DNA from: Prevotella sp. | GTDB lineage: Bacteria; Bacillota_I; Bacilli_A; ML615J-28; CAG-313 | DNA: 64,000 nucleotides | Assembly (NCBI GenBank): GCA_023665755.1 | Contig: JAMPDF010000001.1 | Span: 1-64,000 of the forward strand | Reading direction: 5' to 3' | Shown: positions 26,835 through 36,738 of the stretch, one piece after another | How the letters are laid out: every line of letters begins with the position of its first letter | How positions within the stretch are numbered: position 1 is the first letter of the stretch | The notes under the pieces: generated by a model | The model's database searches: none | Told to the model about the DNA's origin: nothing | The model's input: only the letters and a program-made list of their open reading frames with translations | Translations under genes and position numbers: made by a program

Positions 26835-27203
26835 AATTGGCAGGAAATAACTGGACTATCTATTTTTATGGAGTGATTTTAAAATTATCAAATATTTATA
26901 ATGAAGAACTGGCTATTTTTCTTCTTTTCTATGCATAATAATAAGTGGAGTATTGGAAAATAACAAAGTTTTCGGCAAAATATATCACAAAATAATTGAT
27001 ATTTTTTGTTTGTGTATTTTGCCAATAAATGGAAAATTTCAGAAAGAACTGTTAGAGATTATATAAAAGAAATGACGAAAGATTTACATTATACTTTCGT
27101 CATTCTTGTTTTTATGATATAATTGCTAATAAGTATATAGATATTATATGAAATAGGGGGCGATTATTTTAGTGTATAGAAAAAATATATAAAGGAGCAA
27201 AGT
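26835..27203. other. Intergenic region with terminator hairpin
   Basis: No gene is visible. A hairpin AATGACGAAAG (27071-27081) / CTTTCGTCATT (27094-27104) followed by CTTGTTTTT can terminate the MATE transcript, although it lies 230 bases away. GATATAAT at about 27115-27122 may be the -10 of the next gene, which has AAAGGAG before its ATG. Confidence 0.6.
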
Positions 27204-28193
27204 ATGAAGTGGTCACTTGAAATGGAAGGATTATTAACCGAATTAAATCATCAGTTGTTTCAATTGGATAAAGAAGAAGCACAAATTGCTTTGAGAGAAT
27301 CTGGATTAGTTAATGATCAAGGATTAAGTATTGTCATGGATGGAGTAAAACACGAATATGCATATGAGGACATCCGTTTTTTATTTTACCCCAATTTGAT
27401 TAAAGAAGGTTTAATCCTTTATTGTGTTGTGTTTTCAGCCAAAGATCATCAGGCCCTATTTCATTTAGGAGTAGATAACTTGATTTATAATTTGATGTTA
27501 CTACAATATCAATTGATCATCAATAAGGATTTATTTGACTTATTTGAAAATGAGCGTAAGAGATTTGTTCAATTGATTTATGAATATGATGATTTATCTG
27601 AATTGACAAATAGTATTGTTCCTGAAAGTAAGTATACAGATAACAATACTCAAGCTAGCAATCCTGGAAGAATTGGTATTTCAAAGGAAAAGTGGAATGA
27701 ATTACCTAGATTGCTTCAATTAGAAAAGTCACAGAAGCGCTATTTTAAAAAAATGTTCAAACCGATTCGTGATTTTATGATGCATGGATGTGCCGAACCA
27801 GCTATTGTTATGTCAGTAAAGCCATTACTTATTTCTGCTTATTCTGGTGAGATGGACGCTGTTGTAATGCTTGTTTTTCCATCAAGTCTTGCAAAACGAT
27901 ATCATTTAGAAATAGGAACAAGATTAATTGTGGTAAATACCTATAGAAGATGGATATACGAAGATGATAAATTAGCAAAGGATATTGTACTGGGTCCTCA
28001 TTATTTAGGAAGATATCGTGATTTCAATCCTATAGTGGCCTTGTTTTTAGCAGATGATGAACAAAAATGTGCTAAAAAAGTAGAAAAAATACCAGAGGAA
28101 GATTGGAAAATCATAGAAAGATTGAGCAAAGATTATCGCGAAAAATATCCTCAAACCGCAAGAAATGGTTTCTTTTATCTTTATAAACAGTAG
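27204..28193 (+). CDS. Cytoplasmic protein of unknown function
   Basis: The 329-residue protein has no signal peptide and no membrane segment. It is acidic in the N-terminal half and contains FKPIRDFMMHGCAEPAIV near residue 190, followed by alternating hydrophobic strands and a C-terminal helix ending in GFFYLYKQ. It is a single gene behind AAAGGAG. I do not recognise a family or motif that would suggest an activity. Confidence 0.7.
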   Translation: MKWSLEMEGLLTELNHQLFQLDKEEAQIALRESGLVNDQGLSIVMDGVKHEYAYEDIRFLFYPNLIKEGLILYCVVFSAKDHQALFHLGVDNLIYNLMLLQYQLIINKDLFDLFENERKRFVQLIYEYDDLSELTNSIVPESKYTDNNTQASNPGRIGISKEKWNELPRLLQLEKSQKRYFKKMFKPIRDFMMHGCAEPAIVMSVKPLLISAYSGEMDAVVMLVFPSSLAKRYHLEIGTRLIVVNTYRRWIYEDDKLAKDIVLGPHYLGRYRDFNPIVALFLADDEQKCAKKVEKIPEEDWKIIERLSKDYREKYPQTARNGFFYLYKQ

Positions 28194-28296
28194 GGAATTT
28201 TTATATCATATAGGCATAGTAAAAAGTTGAGATAGAGTAAAGGTAAGTTTTTCTCTTTATGTACCATAGAAAAATTTACTGAAAGAAATATTCTAT

Positions 28297-28313
28297 TGTC
28301 GAAATAAGTCAAA
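28297..28313 (+). promoter_or_regulatory. Second tandem Spo0A-box-like pair
   Basis: TGTCGAA at 28297-28303 and AGTCAAA at 28307-28313, again 10 bases apart. No intact plus-strand gene follows; downstream are the minus-strand tRNA-Gln and a broken acyltransferase gene. The site may be an orphan of an eroded promoter. Confidence 0.45.
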
Positions 28314-28437
28314 TATTAAATATTTTTTACATTTTTCTATTACAATAGGCGTACTATTTTGAAATATTCGTTTAAATTATCATAATAATCTTTATTTCTG
28401 TAGTAATGTATAATGGAGCTGAGAATATCAAAACATA

Positions 28438-28478
28438 AAAAAAGTCCTTCAAATGTGGTGGCAAATGAAGAACTTTTG
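28438..28478 (-). terminator. Terminator of tRNA-Gln
   Basis: On the minus strand, AAGTTCTTCATTTG and CATTTGAAGGACTT can pair (with G-U pairs and small mismatches) around CCACCA, followed by a run of T. Confidence 0.65.
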
Positions 28479-28488
28479 AATTGCATAA

Positions 28489-28563
28489 TGGCAGGGTTAG
28501 TAGGATTCGAACCTACGAATGACGGGGTCAGAACCCGTTGCCTTACCACTTGGCGATAACCCT
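28489..28563 (-). tRNA. tRNA-Gln (anticodon CTG)
   Basis: Read on the minus strand it has a 7-bp acceptor stem (AGGGTTA / TAACCCT), D-arm GCC/GGC, anticodon stem ACGGG/CCCGT with loop TTCTGAC, and T-arm GTAGG/CCTAC with loop TTCGAAT. G73 and an encoded CCA follow. Anticodon CTG reads CAG. Confidence 0.95.
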
Positions 28564-28840
28564 ATGAGAATTCTTTAATATTATACACCAAAATGCTTTT
28601 TTTGGCTAATATTTTATCTTATAAAATATTTTAGGCTTCTTTTCAATATTAGAAGGAAGCCAATTTTTGATTAGTATATTCAAAATTAGAGAATAGAAAA
28701 AATAATAATATGCAATAGAGGATTTTATAATTGATTTTGATAAGGAAGATACCAGAAGAGATAAATGTGATAATTTGTAAAAAATCTTTCCTTTGGCACA
28801 ATAATGGTATAAATTTCTAATTGGAGCAGATGAGCGAGAC

Positions 28841-29717
28841 TGTGGTGTTGAAATCTTTTTATTGATGGCAGGTGTCTATATTTTTTTTATGGCCAGTATT
28901 CGAATGTTCTCCTTTTTTACAGAAGAAGATGTCTAAAAGTGCTTCCGTATTATTTGCTTTTTTATGGTATTGTATTTGGTTATTTCAATTTGATTCAAAC
29001 GCCTAATATCAAACAATTTTTGTTGAATTACTCAATGCTGGATTTTTGGATTCATGGGCTCGGCAATGTGCCATGGTTTTTAGAGAGTATTTTGTATTTT
29101 ATTTTGTCTATCCTTTGATTTATAGGCTATTTTTTATGGAATATCGCTATAAAATATGGTGGATTATAGGTGCTATTGCGGGAATGGGGATGATTTGTTA
29201 TATGGGTTATCTGTATCTTCCTCATTTGCGGATTTTCATTTTACGAATTCCTATTTTTTTAATCGGTTGTTTTCTAGGCAAAAAAGTATATGAGAATCAA
29301 TCTTTACGTCTCATCCATATGATTATTTTAATTATCAGTCTTATGGGAAGTTACATTTGGTTCAAATGGAATTTAGAACTATTAGCTTTGCGTAATCTTT
29401 TCTATATACCATTATCGTTTAGCATTGTCTTGGCTTTATCCATTATACACAGAATCAATCAAAAATTCTTACGTTTCTTGAATCTTCCCTTTGCTTTTTT
29501 AGGTAAGTATACTTTACCAATCTATTTAATACATGAGAAAGTGCAAGAAAATTTATGGCGTATTTTAAATCAAATTGGATTTGAAGTCGCATTTCATCAA
29601 TTCATTTATCAGTTGAGTTGCATTGTCATAAGTATTGCAATTAGTATCCTTTTATCTGTTTTATTAAGTTGGATACCAAATCTATTGAAGCGCCACACAA
29701 TTTGCCTCCATCATTGA
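28841..29717 (+). pseudogene. Acyltransferase-3 family membrane protein, frameshifted
   Basis: Three reading frames in succession encode parts of one protein. Frame one (28841-28936) gives GVEIFLLMAGVYIFF, frame two (28918-29118) gives VLPYYLLFYGIVFGYF and GLGNVPWFLESILYF, and frame three (to 29717) gives the long membrane part ending in GKYTLPIYLIHEKV. This is the order of acyltransferase-3 (O-acetyltransferase) proteins of cell-surface sugars. The N-terminal region with the catalytic His is absent. The gene is dead, although its last 220 codons are still open. Confidence 0.82.
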
Positions 29718-29789
29718 TGAGATTTTAATGATGTTTCACCCCTGTATAATGGTAATGTTGTAACTAAAAATGACTAATTCTGACATATA

Positions 29790-29818
29790 TTGACAAAAAA
29801 AGTCATTCATGATATAAT
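29790..29818 (+). promoter_or_regulatory. Consensus sigma-A promoter
   Basis: TTGACA (29790-29795), exactly 17 bases, TATAAT (29813-29818): a perfect match to consensus. It is followed by an untranslated leader of about 120 bases before the lipoprotein gene. Confidence 0.92.
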
Positions 29819-29947
29819 ATAAGCATATTAACAATTATTAAACTATTAACATCAGTAGGGATATTTACACAAAAGTGGGATTACATAGTGGTTCACATGG
29901 AGAGAATCAAGTTAAAATATGATAATAAATAGGAGGAAAACGTTAAA

Positions 29948-31531
29948 ATGAAATTAAAAAAGAGTCTATTTTTTGTAGTAGGGTATTTATTTTTGATATT
30001 TATTACTAGCTGTAGCGGACAAACACGATTAACTCATCTTGGCAGTTCACTAGGCACTCATTTACAATCAACTTCAAAGGATGTTAATGGAAATACCAAT
30101 TTGTCTACTAAAGTGGATACTACACCAAGTTATTTCCAAGATGATTATTTAATATTTGATGGTAAACAAAGCGAATTGAATATCTTTTTAGAGTGTACTA
30201 CTGGTTTTATGGAAGCAAGTTATTTAGAATCTATTTATAATCCTTTTTCAGAGCATTATGTTGCTGCTGACAAGCGGTGCAAGCAAGAATACCATAGACA
30301 AATTGAAAAAAAATATAATATCTCTATTCAATATATCAATGGCGGGGATGTATGTGACCTTTTTGATGGGCCAGCTACTTATGAACGGGCACTTGCATCT
30401 GGTAAAATTGATTCTGTTTATGCTGTGATTACTAATACTTTGCTCAAGCCTGGAACTATTTCTTCCTATCCTAATCCGAGTTCATGTGGATTTGGAAATG
30501 CCAACTATTACACAGGAAATTTTATAGATGGAAAGTATACCTCGCTTTATGATTTAAATCAAGGAGAAGGATTTTTCAAAGACGTTCAGTATGTACCAGA
30601 TCAGTTGAAACAAGATGTAGCTACCTATTTTGATCAAATTTATATGTACATTCCTCAAAAGGTGTATAATCTGGATTTCCTTTATTATCCTATAGCGATG
30701 GAAAAGGACTATTCAATTCATGCGCAATATCAAAATGGAAATTGGAATTATGAAACGATTCAACAGTGGATGGAAGCGGATACTTCTGGAAAATGGGATA
30801 ATGGATTCTTTCCGTATACGCATGCGGAAGAATATATAATGGGCCTTTTCGCAACACATGATTTGCCTAGAGAAAATGTTTTTGATATAGAAAATGAGGA
30901 TGTATTGCATGCCTATCTGACCTATAGTCAGTATGGATCAAATTATGAATTTGAGTTTTTCAGAACCTTTCAATCCATGATTCATAGTCAATCTATTACT
31001 GATAATATCGAAAAGTATGAAGCCATTCCTTTTCCTTCTTATACCCAAGAAAATACACTATTTATAAGTGGTGCACCAGGATATGCTTTTCCAGTAGTCA
31101 ATCCAAATCATCATTTGGATAGTGAAACGGTTTTTAAAATTATATATGAATTAGAAGATGGTTACCGGTATCAAAGTGATATTACTGATGATGAAAAGAT
31201 GCAAACCTATTTAGAACAATACTTGACTGAAGCATCTGTAGAATTAGTACTAGAACATCAAGAAAATGTTGTCTTTTGTCCATATACTCAATTATTAGAA
31301 GCCATCTGTGTTATGGCGGATAGTTCTACATATTATTATTTAGGAAAAATTGTAAAAGATATGGCTAGTCAAAATGTACAATCGGTTCAAGAAGTAAAGG
31401 CATATTTGAGTCAACTTACCTGTGATTTGATGTTAATTGATTCAAAAGGTGGCTATGTTGATTTTAAGGGAACCTATTTTGAATTATGTCAATACTATTT
31501 TAACTTGATTTTTGGTACGCAATATCAATAG
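29948..31531 (+). CDS. Large lipoprotein, solute-binding-protein-like
   Basis: The 527-residue protein has a signal peptide with lipobox ITSC (Cys near residue 22) and is anchored outside the membrane. The mature part is rich in Tyr, Asp and Trp. The order of segments (an early FLECTTGFMEASY, a central WNYETIQQWMEAD, later FPVVNPNHHLDSE and a long helical C-terminus) recalls extracellular solute-binding proteins of ABC transporters. No transporter genes are adjacent, so the call is tentative. Its perfect promoter and AGGAGG site imply strong constitutive expression, which marks it as an abundant surface protein. Confidence 0.6.
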   Translation: MKLKKSLFFVVGYLFLIFITSCSGQTRLTHLGSSLGTHLQSTSKDVNGNTNLSTKVDTTPSYFQDDYLIFDGKQSELNIFLECTTGFMEASYLESIYNPFSEHYVAADKRCKQEYHRQIEKKYNISIQYINGGDVCDLFDGPATYERALASGKIDSVYAVITNTLLKPGTISSYPNPSSCGFGNANYYTGNFIDGKYTSLYDLNQGEGFFKDVQYVPDQLKQDVATYFDQIYMYIPQKVYNLDFLYYPIAMEKDYSIHAQYQNGNWNYETIQQWMEADTSGKWDNGFFPYTHAEEYIMGLFATHDLPRENVFDIENEDVLHAYLTYSQYGSNYEFEFFRTFQSMIHSQSITDNIEKYEAIPFPSYTQENTLFISGAPGYAFPVVNPNHHLDSETVFKIIYELEDGYRYQSDITDDEKMQTYLEQYLTEASVELVLEHQENVVFCPYTQLLEAICVMADSSTYYYLGKIVKDMASQNVQSVQEVKAYLSQLTCDLMLIDSKGGYVDFKGTYFELCQYYFNLIFGTQYQ

Positions 31532-31672
31532 TAAATAAATGAAATCATAGATCAATAAATGAATTGAATTCGAGATACAGAATGCTCTTGAAGAAGATGA
31601 TGAGTGTGAAAAACATTTACCATTTCTTGAGGGGCATTTTTTCATATTGAAAAGTGAATTTATTCATATCAG

Positions 31673-31701
31673 TTGAGAAAACTTAAAAACTATGGTAAAA
31701 T
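31673..31701 (+). promoter_or_regulatory. Sigma-A promoter of the thyA operon
   Basis: TTGAGA (31673-31678), 17 bases, TAAAAT (31696-31701). A small hairpin GTTAGTG / CGCTAAC near 31762-31782 lies in the leader before the ribosome-binding site. Confidence 0.75.
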
Positions 31702-31806
31702 AAATTAACATTTTGTATTTGGTGTAGTATGGGGAAATCAAAAGGCGAAATTGTCATATAGAGTTAGTGTTTTAGACGCTAACTTTTATCATTATAGGAG
31801 GCAGAA

Positions 31807-32685
31807 GTGAAACAGTATTTAGACTTGTGTAAAAAAGTATTAACTGAGGGTCATCAAAAATCAGATCGCACTGGTACAGGAACAATTTCTTATTTTGGTG
31901 CTCAAATGCGTTTTGATTTAAATGAAGGATTTCCACTCCTTACAACTAAGCGGGTGCATTTGAAATCCATTATTTATGAATTATTGTGGTTTATCAAAGG
32001 AGATACCAATATCAAGTATTTAGTTGATCATGATGTGCGTATCTGGAATGAGTGGCCCTATGAGTCCTACCGAAAATCTTCCGCATTTCAAGGCGAAACA
32101 TTAGAGGAGTTTGTAGAAAAAATCAAGACTGATGCATCTTTCGCCAAACAATATGGAGACTTGGGACCTGTTTATGGGAAACAGTGGAGACATTTTGGTT
32201 CAGAGAATCATTATGTCGATCAGCTCAAAGAGGTGATTGAACAAATTCGTACAAATCCTGATTCAAGGAGATTAATTGTATGTGCCTGGAATCCATTAGA
32301 AGTCGATCAAATGGCTTTACCACCATGTCATTCCTTATTTCAATTTTATGTGAATGATGGAAAACTTTCTTGTATGCTATATCAACGATCTGCTGACTTA
32401 TTTTTAGGTGTGCCTTTTAATATTGCTTCCTATGCGCTATTGACGATGATGGTAGCCAAAGTATGTCATTTAGAATTGGGTGAATTTGTACATACTTTAG
32501 GTGATGCTCATATTTATACCAACCACTTTGAGCAAATTGAAAAACAACTGAAAAGAATGCCTAGAGCTTTGCCTAAGTTGATCATTCATAAAGATACAGA
32601 ACAAATCGAAGATTTTGTTTATGAAGATTTTGAACTTGTTGATTATAATCCCCACAAAGGCATCAAAGGAAAGGTGGCGGTATAA
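31807..32685 (+). CDS. thyA: Thymidylate synthase
   Basis: ThyA converts dUMP and methylene-tetrahydrofolate into dTMP and dihydrofolate. The 292-residue protein has the dUMP-binding SDRTGTGT near residue 20, the catalytic Cys in LPPCHSLFQF (about residue 175), the substrate-binding QRSAD, and GDAHIYTNH. The start is GTG, chosen for the AGGAGG just upstream and the family N-terminus. Its stop overlaps the folA start (TAATG), so dihydrofolate made here is recycled by the next gene product. Confidence 0.98.
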   Translation: MKQYLDLCKKVLTEGHQKSDRTGTGTISYFGAQMRFDLNEGFPLLTTKRVHLKSIIYELLWFIKGDTNIKYLVDHDVRIWNEWPYESYRKSSAFQGETLEEFVEKIKTDASFAKQYGDLGPVYGKQWRHFGSENHYVDQLKEVIEQIRTNPDSRRLIVCAWNPLEVDQMALPPCHSLFQFYVNDGKLSCMLYQRSADLFLGVPFNIASYALLTMMVAKVCHLELGEFVHTLGDAHIYTNHFEQIEKQLKRMPRALPKLIIHKDTEQIEDFVYEDFELVDYNPHKGIKGKVAV

Positions 32686-33161
32686 TGATAGCAATGATAG
32701 TCGCAGTAGATGATCAGTTTTTAATTGGAAATGGCAACCAATTGCCATGGTATGAACCGGATGATTTAAAATATTTTAAAAAGGTGACTTTAGGAAATGC
32801 GGTTTTAATGGGATATAACACGTATTTATCGATTATCAGTCGTAATCATAAAGCACTTCCGAAACGAATCAATTATGTACTAACTTATGAAAAGGAGTTA
32901 GTAGGTGGTGGAATTATTGTCGAAGACCTAGACCAATTGCTTGCGAAATATCAACATACAGATGAAAAATTGTTTATTATTGGTGGGAAATCGGTTTATG
33001 AATCATTACTTCCCAAGGTAGAATTCTTGTATCTGACGCGAATCCATAAAACTCATTCGGGTGATGTTTATTTGTCCATCCCTTTATCCGAATTTTCAAT
33101 CATTCAAAAAGAAGATGTTGGACATCTTAGTTTTGAGGTGTATCGGCGGGTGAAGAAATGA
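32685..33161 (+). CDS. folA: Dihydrofolate reductase
   Basis: The 158-residue protein reduces dihydrofolate to tetrahydrofolate with NADPH, closing the cycle with ThyA. It shows IGNGNQLPWYEPDDLKYFK with the active-site Trp and Asp, VLMGYNTY for cofactor binding and FIIGGKSVYE near residue 105. Length is normal. The start overlaps the thyA stop by one base and the stop overlaps the next start (ATGA), so the genes are translationally coupled. Confidence 0.97.
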   Translation: MIAMIVAVDDQFLIGNGNQLPWYEPDDLKYFKKVTLGNAVLMGYNTYLSIISRNHKALPKRINYVLTYEKELVGGGIIVEDLDQLLAKYQHTDEKLFIIGGKSVYESLLPKVEFLYLTRIHKTHSGDVYLSIPLSEFSIIQKEDVGHLSFEVYRRVKK

Positions 33162-34051
33162 TTTTAATCTTATCTATTCTACTGGCTATTGTAGTACCTA
33201 TAGGTGTATTGGGGTATGCACTTTGCCAAGGCGTATTTTGGGTTTGGGCTATTCTGTTTGCTATTGGTGCCTTTTTAGCTACTGTTGCAACATTTTGTTT
33301 GCTCATTTTGATATTACTACCTACACTAGGGAGTCACTTTGAAAAAAAAGCAAATCCAATTGATCCAAAATGTTGGCGTTTCATGACAGATGTAGCTAAA
33401 TTTTCCTGCTTTTGGTTAGGCATTCGCATTCATGTGCATGGACTAGAGAAACTGCCTCCTCAGGCAACCTATGTATTTTATTCCAATCATCAAAGTTATA
33501 TTGATCCGTTGATATATCATGTTGCCTTTTCTAAAATTCCTCATGCTACTATGTATAAAAAGGTGATTGACCGATACATTTTTGCAGGACCAATGGCAAG
33601 AGCGCTAGGTGGTGTTTCCATTGACCGAGATGATGACCGTGAGGCAATGGAATCGGTAGTAAGCATTATCAAAAAGGTCAAAAAAGGTGTGCATTTTTCA
33701 ATATACCCAGAAGGAACCCGTTCTAGAGGGATTGGATTACATCATTTCAAGGCAGGCTCTTTTAAAATCGTTCAAAAATCAGGTGGAACACTAGTGCTTT
33801 GTGCACTAGATGGATCTTATCGTAAACGGTTGAGTATTCCGTTTTGGTACACACCTGTTCACATTGAAATTGTGGAGGTCATGACGTCGGAAGAAGCTAA
33901 AACATATCCCACCCATGAACTTGCAACCCATTGTGAGTTACTGATTAAGGAATCGATTACAACAATACGAAACACTTATTCTCATATGCGACCTTCTAAA
34001 TGGTATATCCGACAATTTGAGGAGCAACAAAAAAAAGAAGATGTGTTTTAA
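33158..34051 (+). CDS. plsC: 1-acyl-glycerol-3-phosphate acyltransferase
   Basis: PlsC makes phosphatidic acid at the membrane. The protein has two hydrophobic segments in the first 60 residues, the acyltransferase HX4D motif in NHQSYID (about residue 109) and the YPEGTRSRG motif (about residue 182). At 297 residues it is a normal size for PlsC with an N-terminal membrane anchor. It overlaps folA by four bases, an unusual but clear operon with folate genes. Confidence 0.92.
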   Translation: MILILSILLAIVVPIGVLGYALCQGVFWVWAILFAIGAFLATVATFCLLILILLPTLGSHFEKKANPIDPKCWRFMTDVAKFSCFWLGIRIHVHGLEKLPPQATYVFYSNHQSYIDPLIYHVAFSKIPHATMYKKVIDRYIFAGPMARALGGVSIDRDDDREAMESVVSIIKKVKKGVHFSIYPEGTRSRGIGLHHFKAGSFKIVQKSGGTLVLCALDGSYRKRLSIPFWYTPVHIEIVEVMTSEEAKTYPTHELATHCELLIKESITTIRNTYSHMRPSKWYIRQFEEQQKKEDVF

Positions 34052-34118
34052 TAAAATAAAGTATAAATACCGAAATCGGTATTTATGTAAAAAGTAAAAA
34101 AAGAATGAGGAATTTATT

Positions 34119-35429
34119 ATGAGAATGATTGATTGCATTGAAAAGAAAAAACAGGGAGAAATACTAAGTAAAGCAGAAATTGAATTCATCATTACGGGAT
34201 ATATTCAAAAACAAATTCCAGATTATCAAATGAGTGCACTACTGATGGCCATTTATTTTAATGGAATGAACCATCAAGAAATTTATCATCTAACGGATAC
34301 TATGCTTCATAGTGGAGATGTGATTGATTTATCCCATATCCAGGGCATAAAGGTTGATAAGCATTCTACTGGTGGAGTAGGTGATAAAACTAGCTTGGTA
34401 GTGGGACCTCTTGTTGCCTCGTTTGGTATTAAGATGGCAAAAATGAGTGGTAGAGGACTAGGACATACAGGGGGAACTTTAGATAAATTGGAATCCATTC
34501 CTGGATTTACAATTGAATTATCTCCAGAATCCTTCTATCAACAAGTCAATGATATAGGAATTGCCATTGTTGGACAGACCCAAGAAGTGGTTCCTGCTGA
34601 TAAACTGCTGTATGCATTAAGAGATGTTACCGGAACTGTTGACTCTATTCCACTTATTGCTTCCTCAATTATGTCAAAAAAATTGGCCAGCGGTGCTGAT
34701 GTCATTGCGCTTGATGTAAAAGTAGGTAGTGGTGCCTTTATGAAGTCTGTGGATGAGGCTAGAAAATTGGCTGAAACGATGGTAGAACTAGGGGAATTGG
34801 CAGGAAAAAAGACGATAGCTACGCTTACGGATATGTCTGAGCCTTTAGGTTGTGCTGTGGGTAATGCTTTAGAGGTGATTGAGGCTATTGAAACATTAAA
34901 GGGGAGAGGGCCTAAGGATTTTACTGAACTTTGCATCAGCCTTACTGCAGAAATTCTAGAGACAACGGGTTTTGAAACTAACCATAACTTGGCAGTAGAA
35001 AAAGCCAAAGATGCACTCACCCAAGGAAGAGGCCTTGCTTGTTTTAGACAGATGGTTGCCTATCAACAAGGAGATGCAGGAGTGATTGATGATTATACAT
35101 TGTTACCTAGCGCAAACGAGATAATTGAATTGAAATATGAAGGAGCCGAAACGGGCTATATTGAAGCAATTGATGCTTTAACCATAGGAGAAGCAGCGAT
35201 GTTACTTGGTGCAGGACGGAGTACGAAAGAAGAAGACATTGATCCGGCGGTTGGCATCTATTTGAATAAAAAAGTAGGAGATAGATTAGTAGATGGAGAA
35301 ACGCTTGTCACCCTATATGTGAATGGAAAGCAAGTAGAAGAGGCTACTCAGTTGGCATTATCTGCTTATGTCATTTCAACATCACCAGTAAATAAGCAAA
35401 ACATTATCATTGAAACGATGAAAAAATAA
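34119..35429 (+). CDS. pdp: Pyrimidine-nucleoside phosphorylase
   Basis: The enzyme splits thymidine, deoxyuridine or uridine into base and (deoxy)ribose-1-phosphate. The signature KHSTGGVGDKTSL near residue 83 and the glycine-rich GRGLGHTGGTLDK near residue 110 are those of the DeoA/Pdp family, and 436 residues is the normal length. It lies 67 bases after plsC and may be part of the thyA transcript, linking thymidine salvage to thymidylate synthesis. Whether it is strictly a thymidine phosphorylase (deoA) cannot be decided. Confidence 0.95.
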   Translation: MRMIDCIEKKKQGEILSKAEIEFIITGYIQKQIPDYQMSALLMAIYFNGMNHQEIYHLTDTMLHSGDVIDLSHIQGIKVDKHSTGGVGDKTSLVVGPLVASFGIKMAKMSGRGLGHTGGTLDKLESIPGFTIELSPESFYQQVNDIGIAIVGQTQEVVPADKLLYALRDVTGTVDSIPLIASSIMSKKLASGADVIALDVKVGSGAFMKSVDEARKLAETMVELGELAGKKTIATLTDMSEPLGCAVGNALEVIEAIETLKGRGPKDFTELCISLTAEILETTGFETNHNLAVEKAKDALTQGRGLACFRQMVAYQQGDAGVIDDYTLLPSANEIIELKYEGAETGYIEAIDALTIGEAAMLLGAGRSTKEEDIDPAVGIYLNKKVGDRLVDGETLVTLYVNGKQVEEATQLALSAYVISTSPVNKQNIIIETMKK

Positions 35430-35451
35430 AAAGCCCCATCGGGCTTTTTAT
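35428..35451. terminator. Bidirectional terminator between pdp and pepT
   Basis: AAAAGCCC / GGGCTTTTT around CATC, with A-run and T-run on both sides; it overlaps both stop codons of the convergent genes. Confidence 0.9.
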
Positions 35452-36674
35452 TTTTCGGTAACCACTCGTAATAAAGTAATAACTACATCTATCATTTGTA
35501 GCATTTGTGTTACATCTAAGTATTCATAAGGACCGTGAAAGTTTTCACCTCCAGTACCTAAATTTGGAGTATAAATGCCTTCAAAGGTGAGACGCGCACC
35601 ATCAGTTCCTCCTCGAATGGCTTCAAATTCCGGTTCAATATGATTGCGCTTGAGTGCTTTGATGGCATATGTCAATACTTCAGGTCGCTCGAGTATGCGC
35701 TCTCGCATATTGTAATAAGAATCTTGGATAGAAATATCAATTGTGGATGGACCATATTTTTGATTGAGATATTCGGCTATCTTCATTATTAATTCCTTTT
35801 GTTCCAAGAATTTGGTATAATCGTGATGGCGAATAATATATTCCATCGTGGTTTGTTCGACGGTTCCTTCTATGTGGGTCAAATGATAAAATCCCTCGCG
35901 ATTTTCAGTGGATTCTGGAACTTGGTGTACTGGTAGCATCGACTGTATTTCCATTCCAATTATCATACTATTACGCATTTTTCCTTTTGCACTACCAGGA
36001 TGGATGGATGTCCCATGGATGGTGAAGAGACAACTTGCGGCATTGAAATTTTCAAAACTAATATAGCGTATGTCACCGCCATCTAAGGTATAAGCCAAGT
36101 CACAATTGTATTTTTGATAAAGTGCATAGTTAAAGTGATCTGTGCCTTCACCAATTTCCTCATCCGGTGTAAATGTTATAAGTAGTGAGAGGTGTGGCAA
36201 ATTTTCTTTTAAAAGACGCTCTATTGCGGAGACAATGATACAAATTCCTGCCTTATCATCTGCTCCAAGAAGTGTTTCGCCACTGGTTACAATTAGCTCA
36301 TGGCCGATTTTTTGTTCAAGGGATGGAAAATCCTTTTTAGAGAGAATTATCTTGCTTTTTTCACTGAGTACAATATCGCCTCCATCGTATGATGGAATGA
36401 TTTGCGGACAAATATCTTTGCCAGAGGCATCAAAACTAGTGTCCATATGGGCAATGAGACCAATGGTTTGTGTGGATTCACAGTTGCTAGGTAAATAGGC
36501 ATAGACATATCCAAATTCATCCATATAAGCATTGGCTATCCCTAAATCGTGCAATTCATTGACGAGATATTGTCCTAATCTTTTTTGTCCACTCGTACTA
36601 GGGGTGGTTTTGGTATAAGGATTGGACTGGGTATCTATTGCTATATAGTTTAAAAATCTTGTTTTAGGTTCCAT
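35448..36674 (-). CDS. pepT: Peptidase T (tripeptide aminopeptidase)
   Basis: PepT removes the N-terminal residue of tripeptides with two zinc ions. Ligand motifs are all present: HMDTSFD near residue 78, LGADDKAGI near residue 140, TPDEEIGEG near residue 175, HPGSAKGKM near residue 225 and GGTDGARLTF near residue 380. The 408-residue length is standard. It is a single gene, convergent with pdp and divergent from the MarR gene. Confidence 0.97.
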   Translation of the reverse strand: MEPKTRFLNYIAIDTQSNPYTKTTPSTSGQKRLGQYLVNELHDLGIANAYMDEFGYVYAYLPSNCESTQTIGLIAHMDTSFDASGKDICPQIIPSYDGGDIVLSEKSKIILSKKDFPSLEQKIGHELIVTSGETLLGADDKAGICIIVSAIERLLKENLPHLSLLITFTPDEEIGEGTDHFNYALYQKYNCDLAYTLDGGDIRYISFENFNAASCLFTIHGTSIHPGSAKGKMRNSMIIGMEIQSMLPVHQVPESTENREGFYHLTHIEGTVEQTTMEYIIRHHDYTKFLEQKELIMKIAEYLNQKYGPSTIDISIQDSYYNMRERILERPEVLTYAIKALKRNHIEPEFEAIRGGTDGARLTFEGIYTPNLGTGGENFHGPYEYLDVTQMLQMIDVVITLLRVVTEK

Positions 36675-36738
36675 TCTATTATTCTCCTTTCATATCTTGT
36701 TTATAGTATACTACAAATCAGATTTCTTTTCAATTCAA

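Noticed and set aside
31762..31800. Riboswitch or T-box in the thyA leader
   Set aside because: Only one short hairpin is present; no T-box sequence or known aptamer core could be found.
34538..35020. 160-codon open frame on the minus strand
   Set aside because: It lies wholly inside the intact pdp gene, is Ser/Ala/Pro-rich and has no ribosome-binding site or domain; it is a shadow.
36142..36498. 118-codon open frame on the plus strand
   Set aside because: Opposite the intact pepT gene; no domain or start signal.
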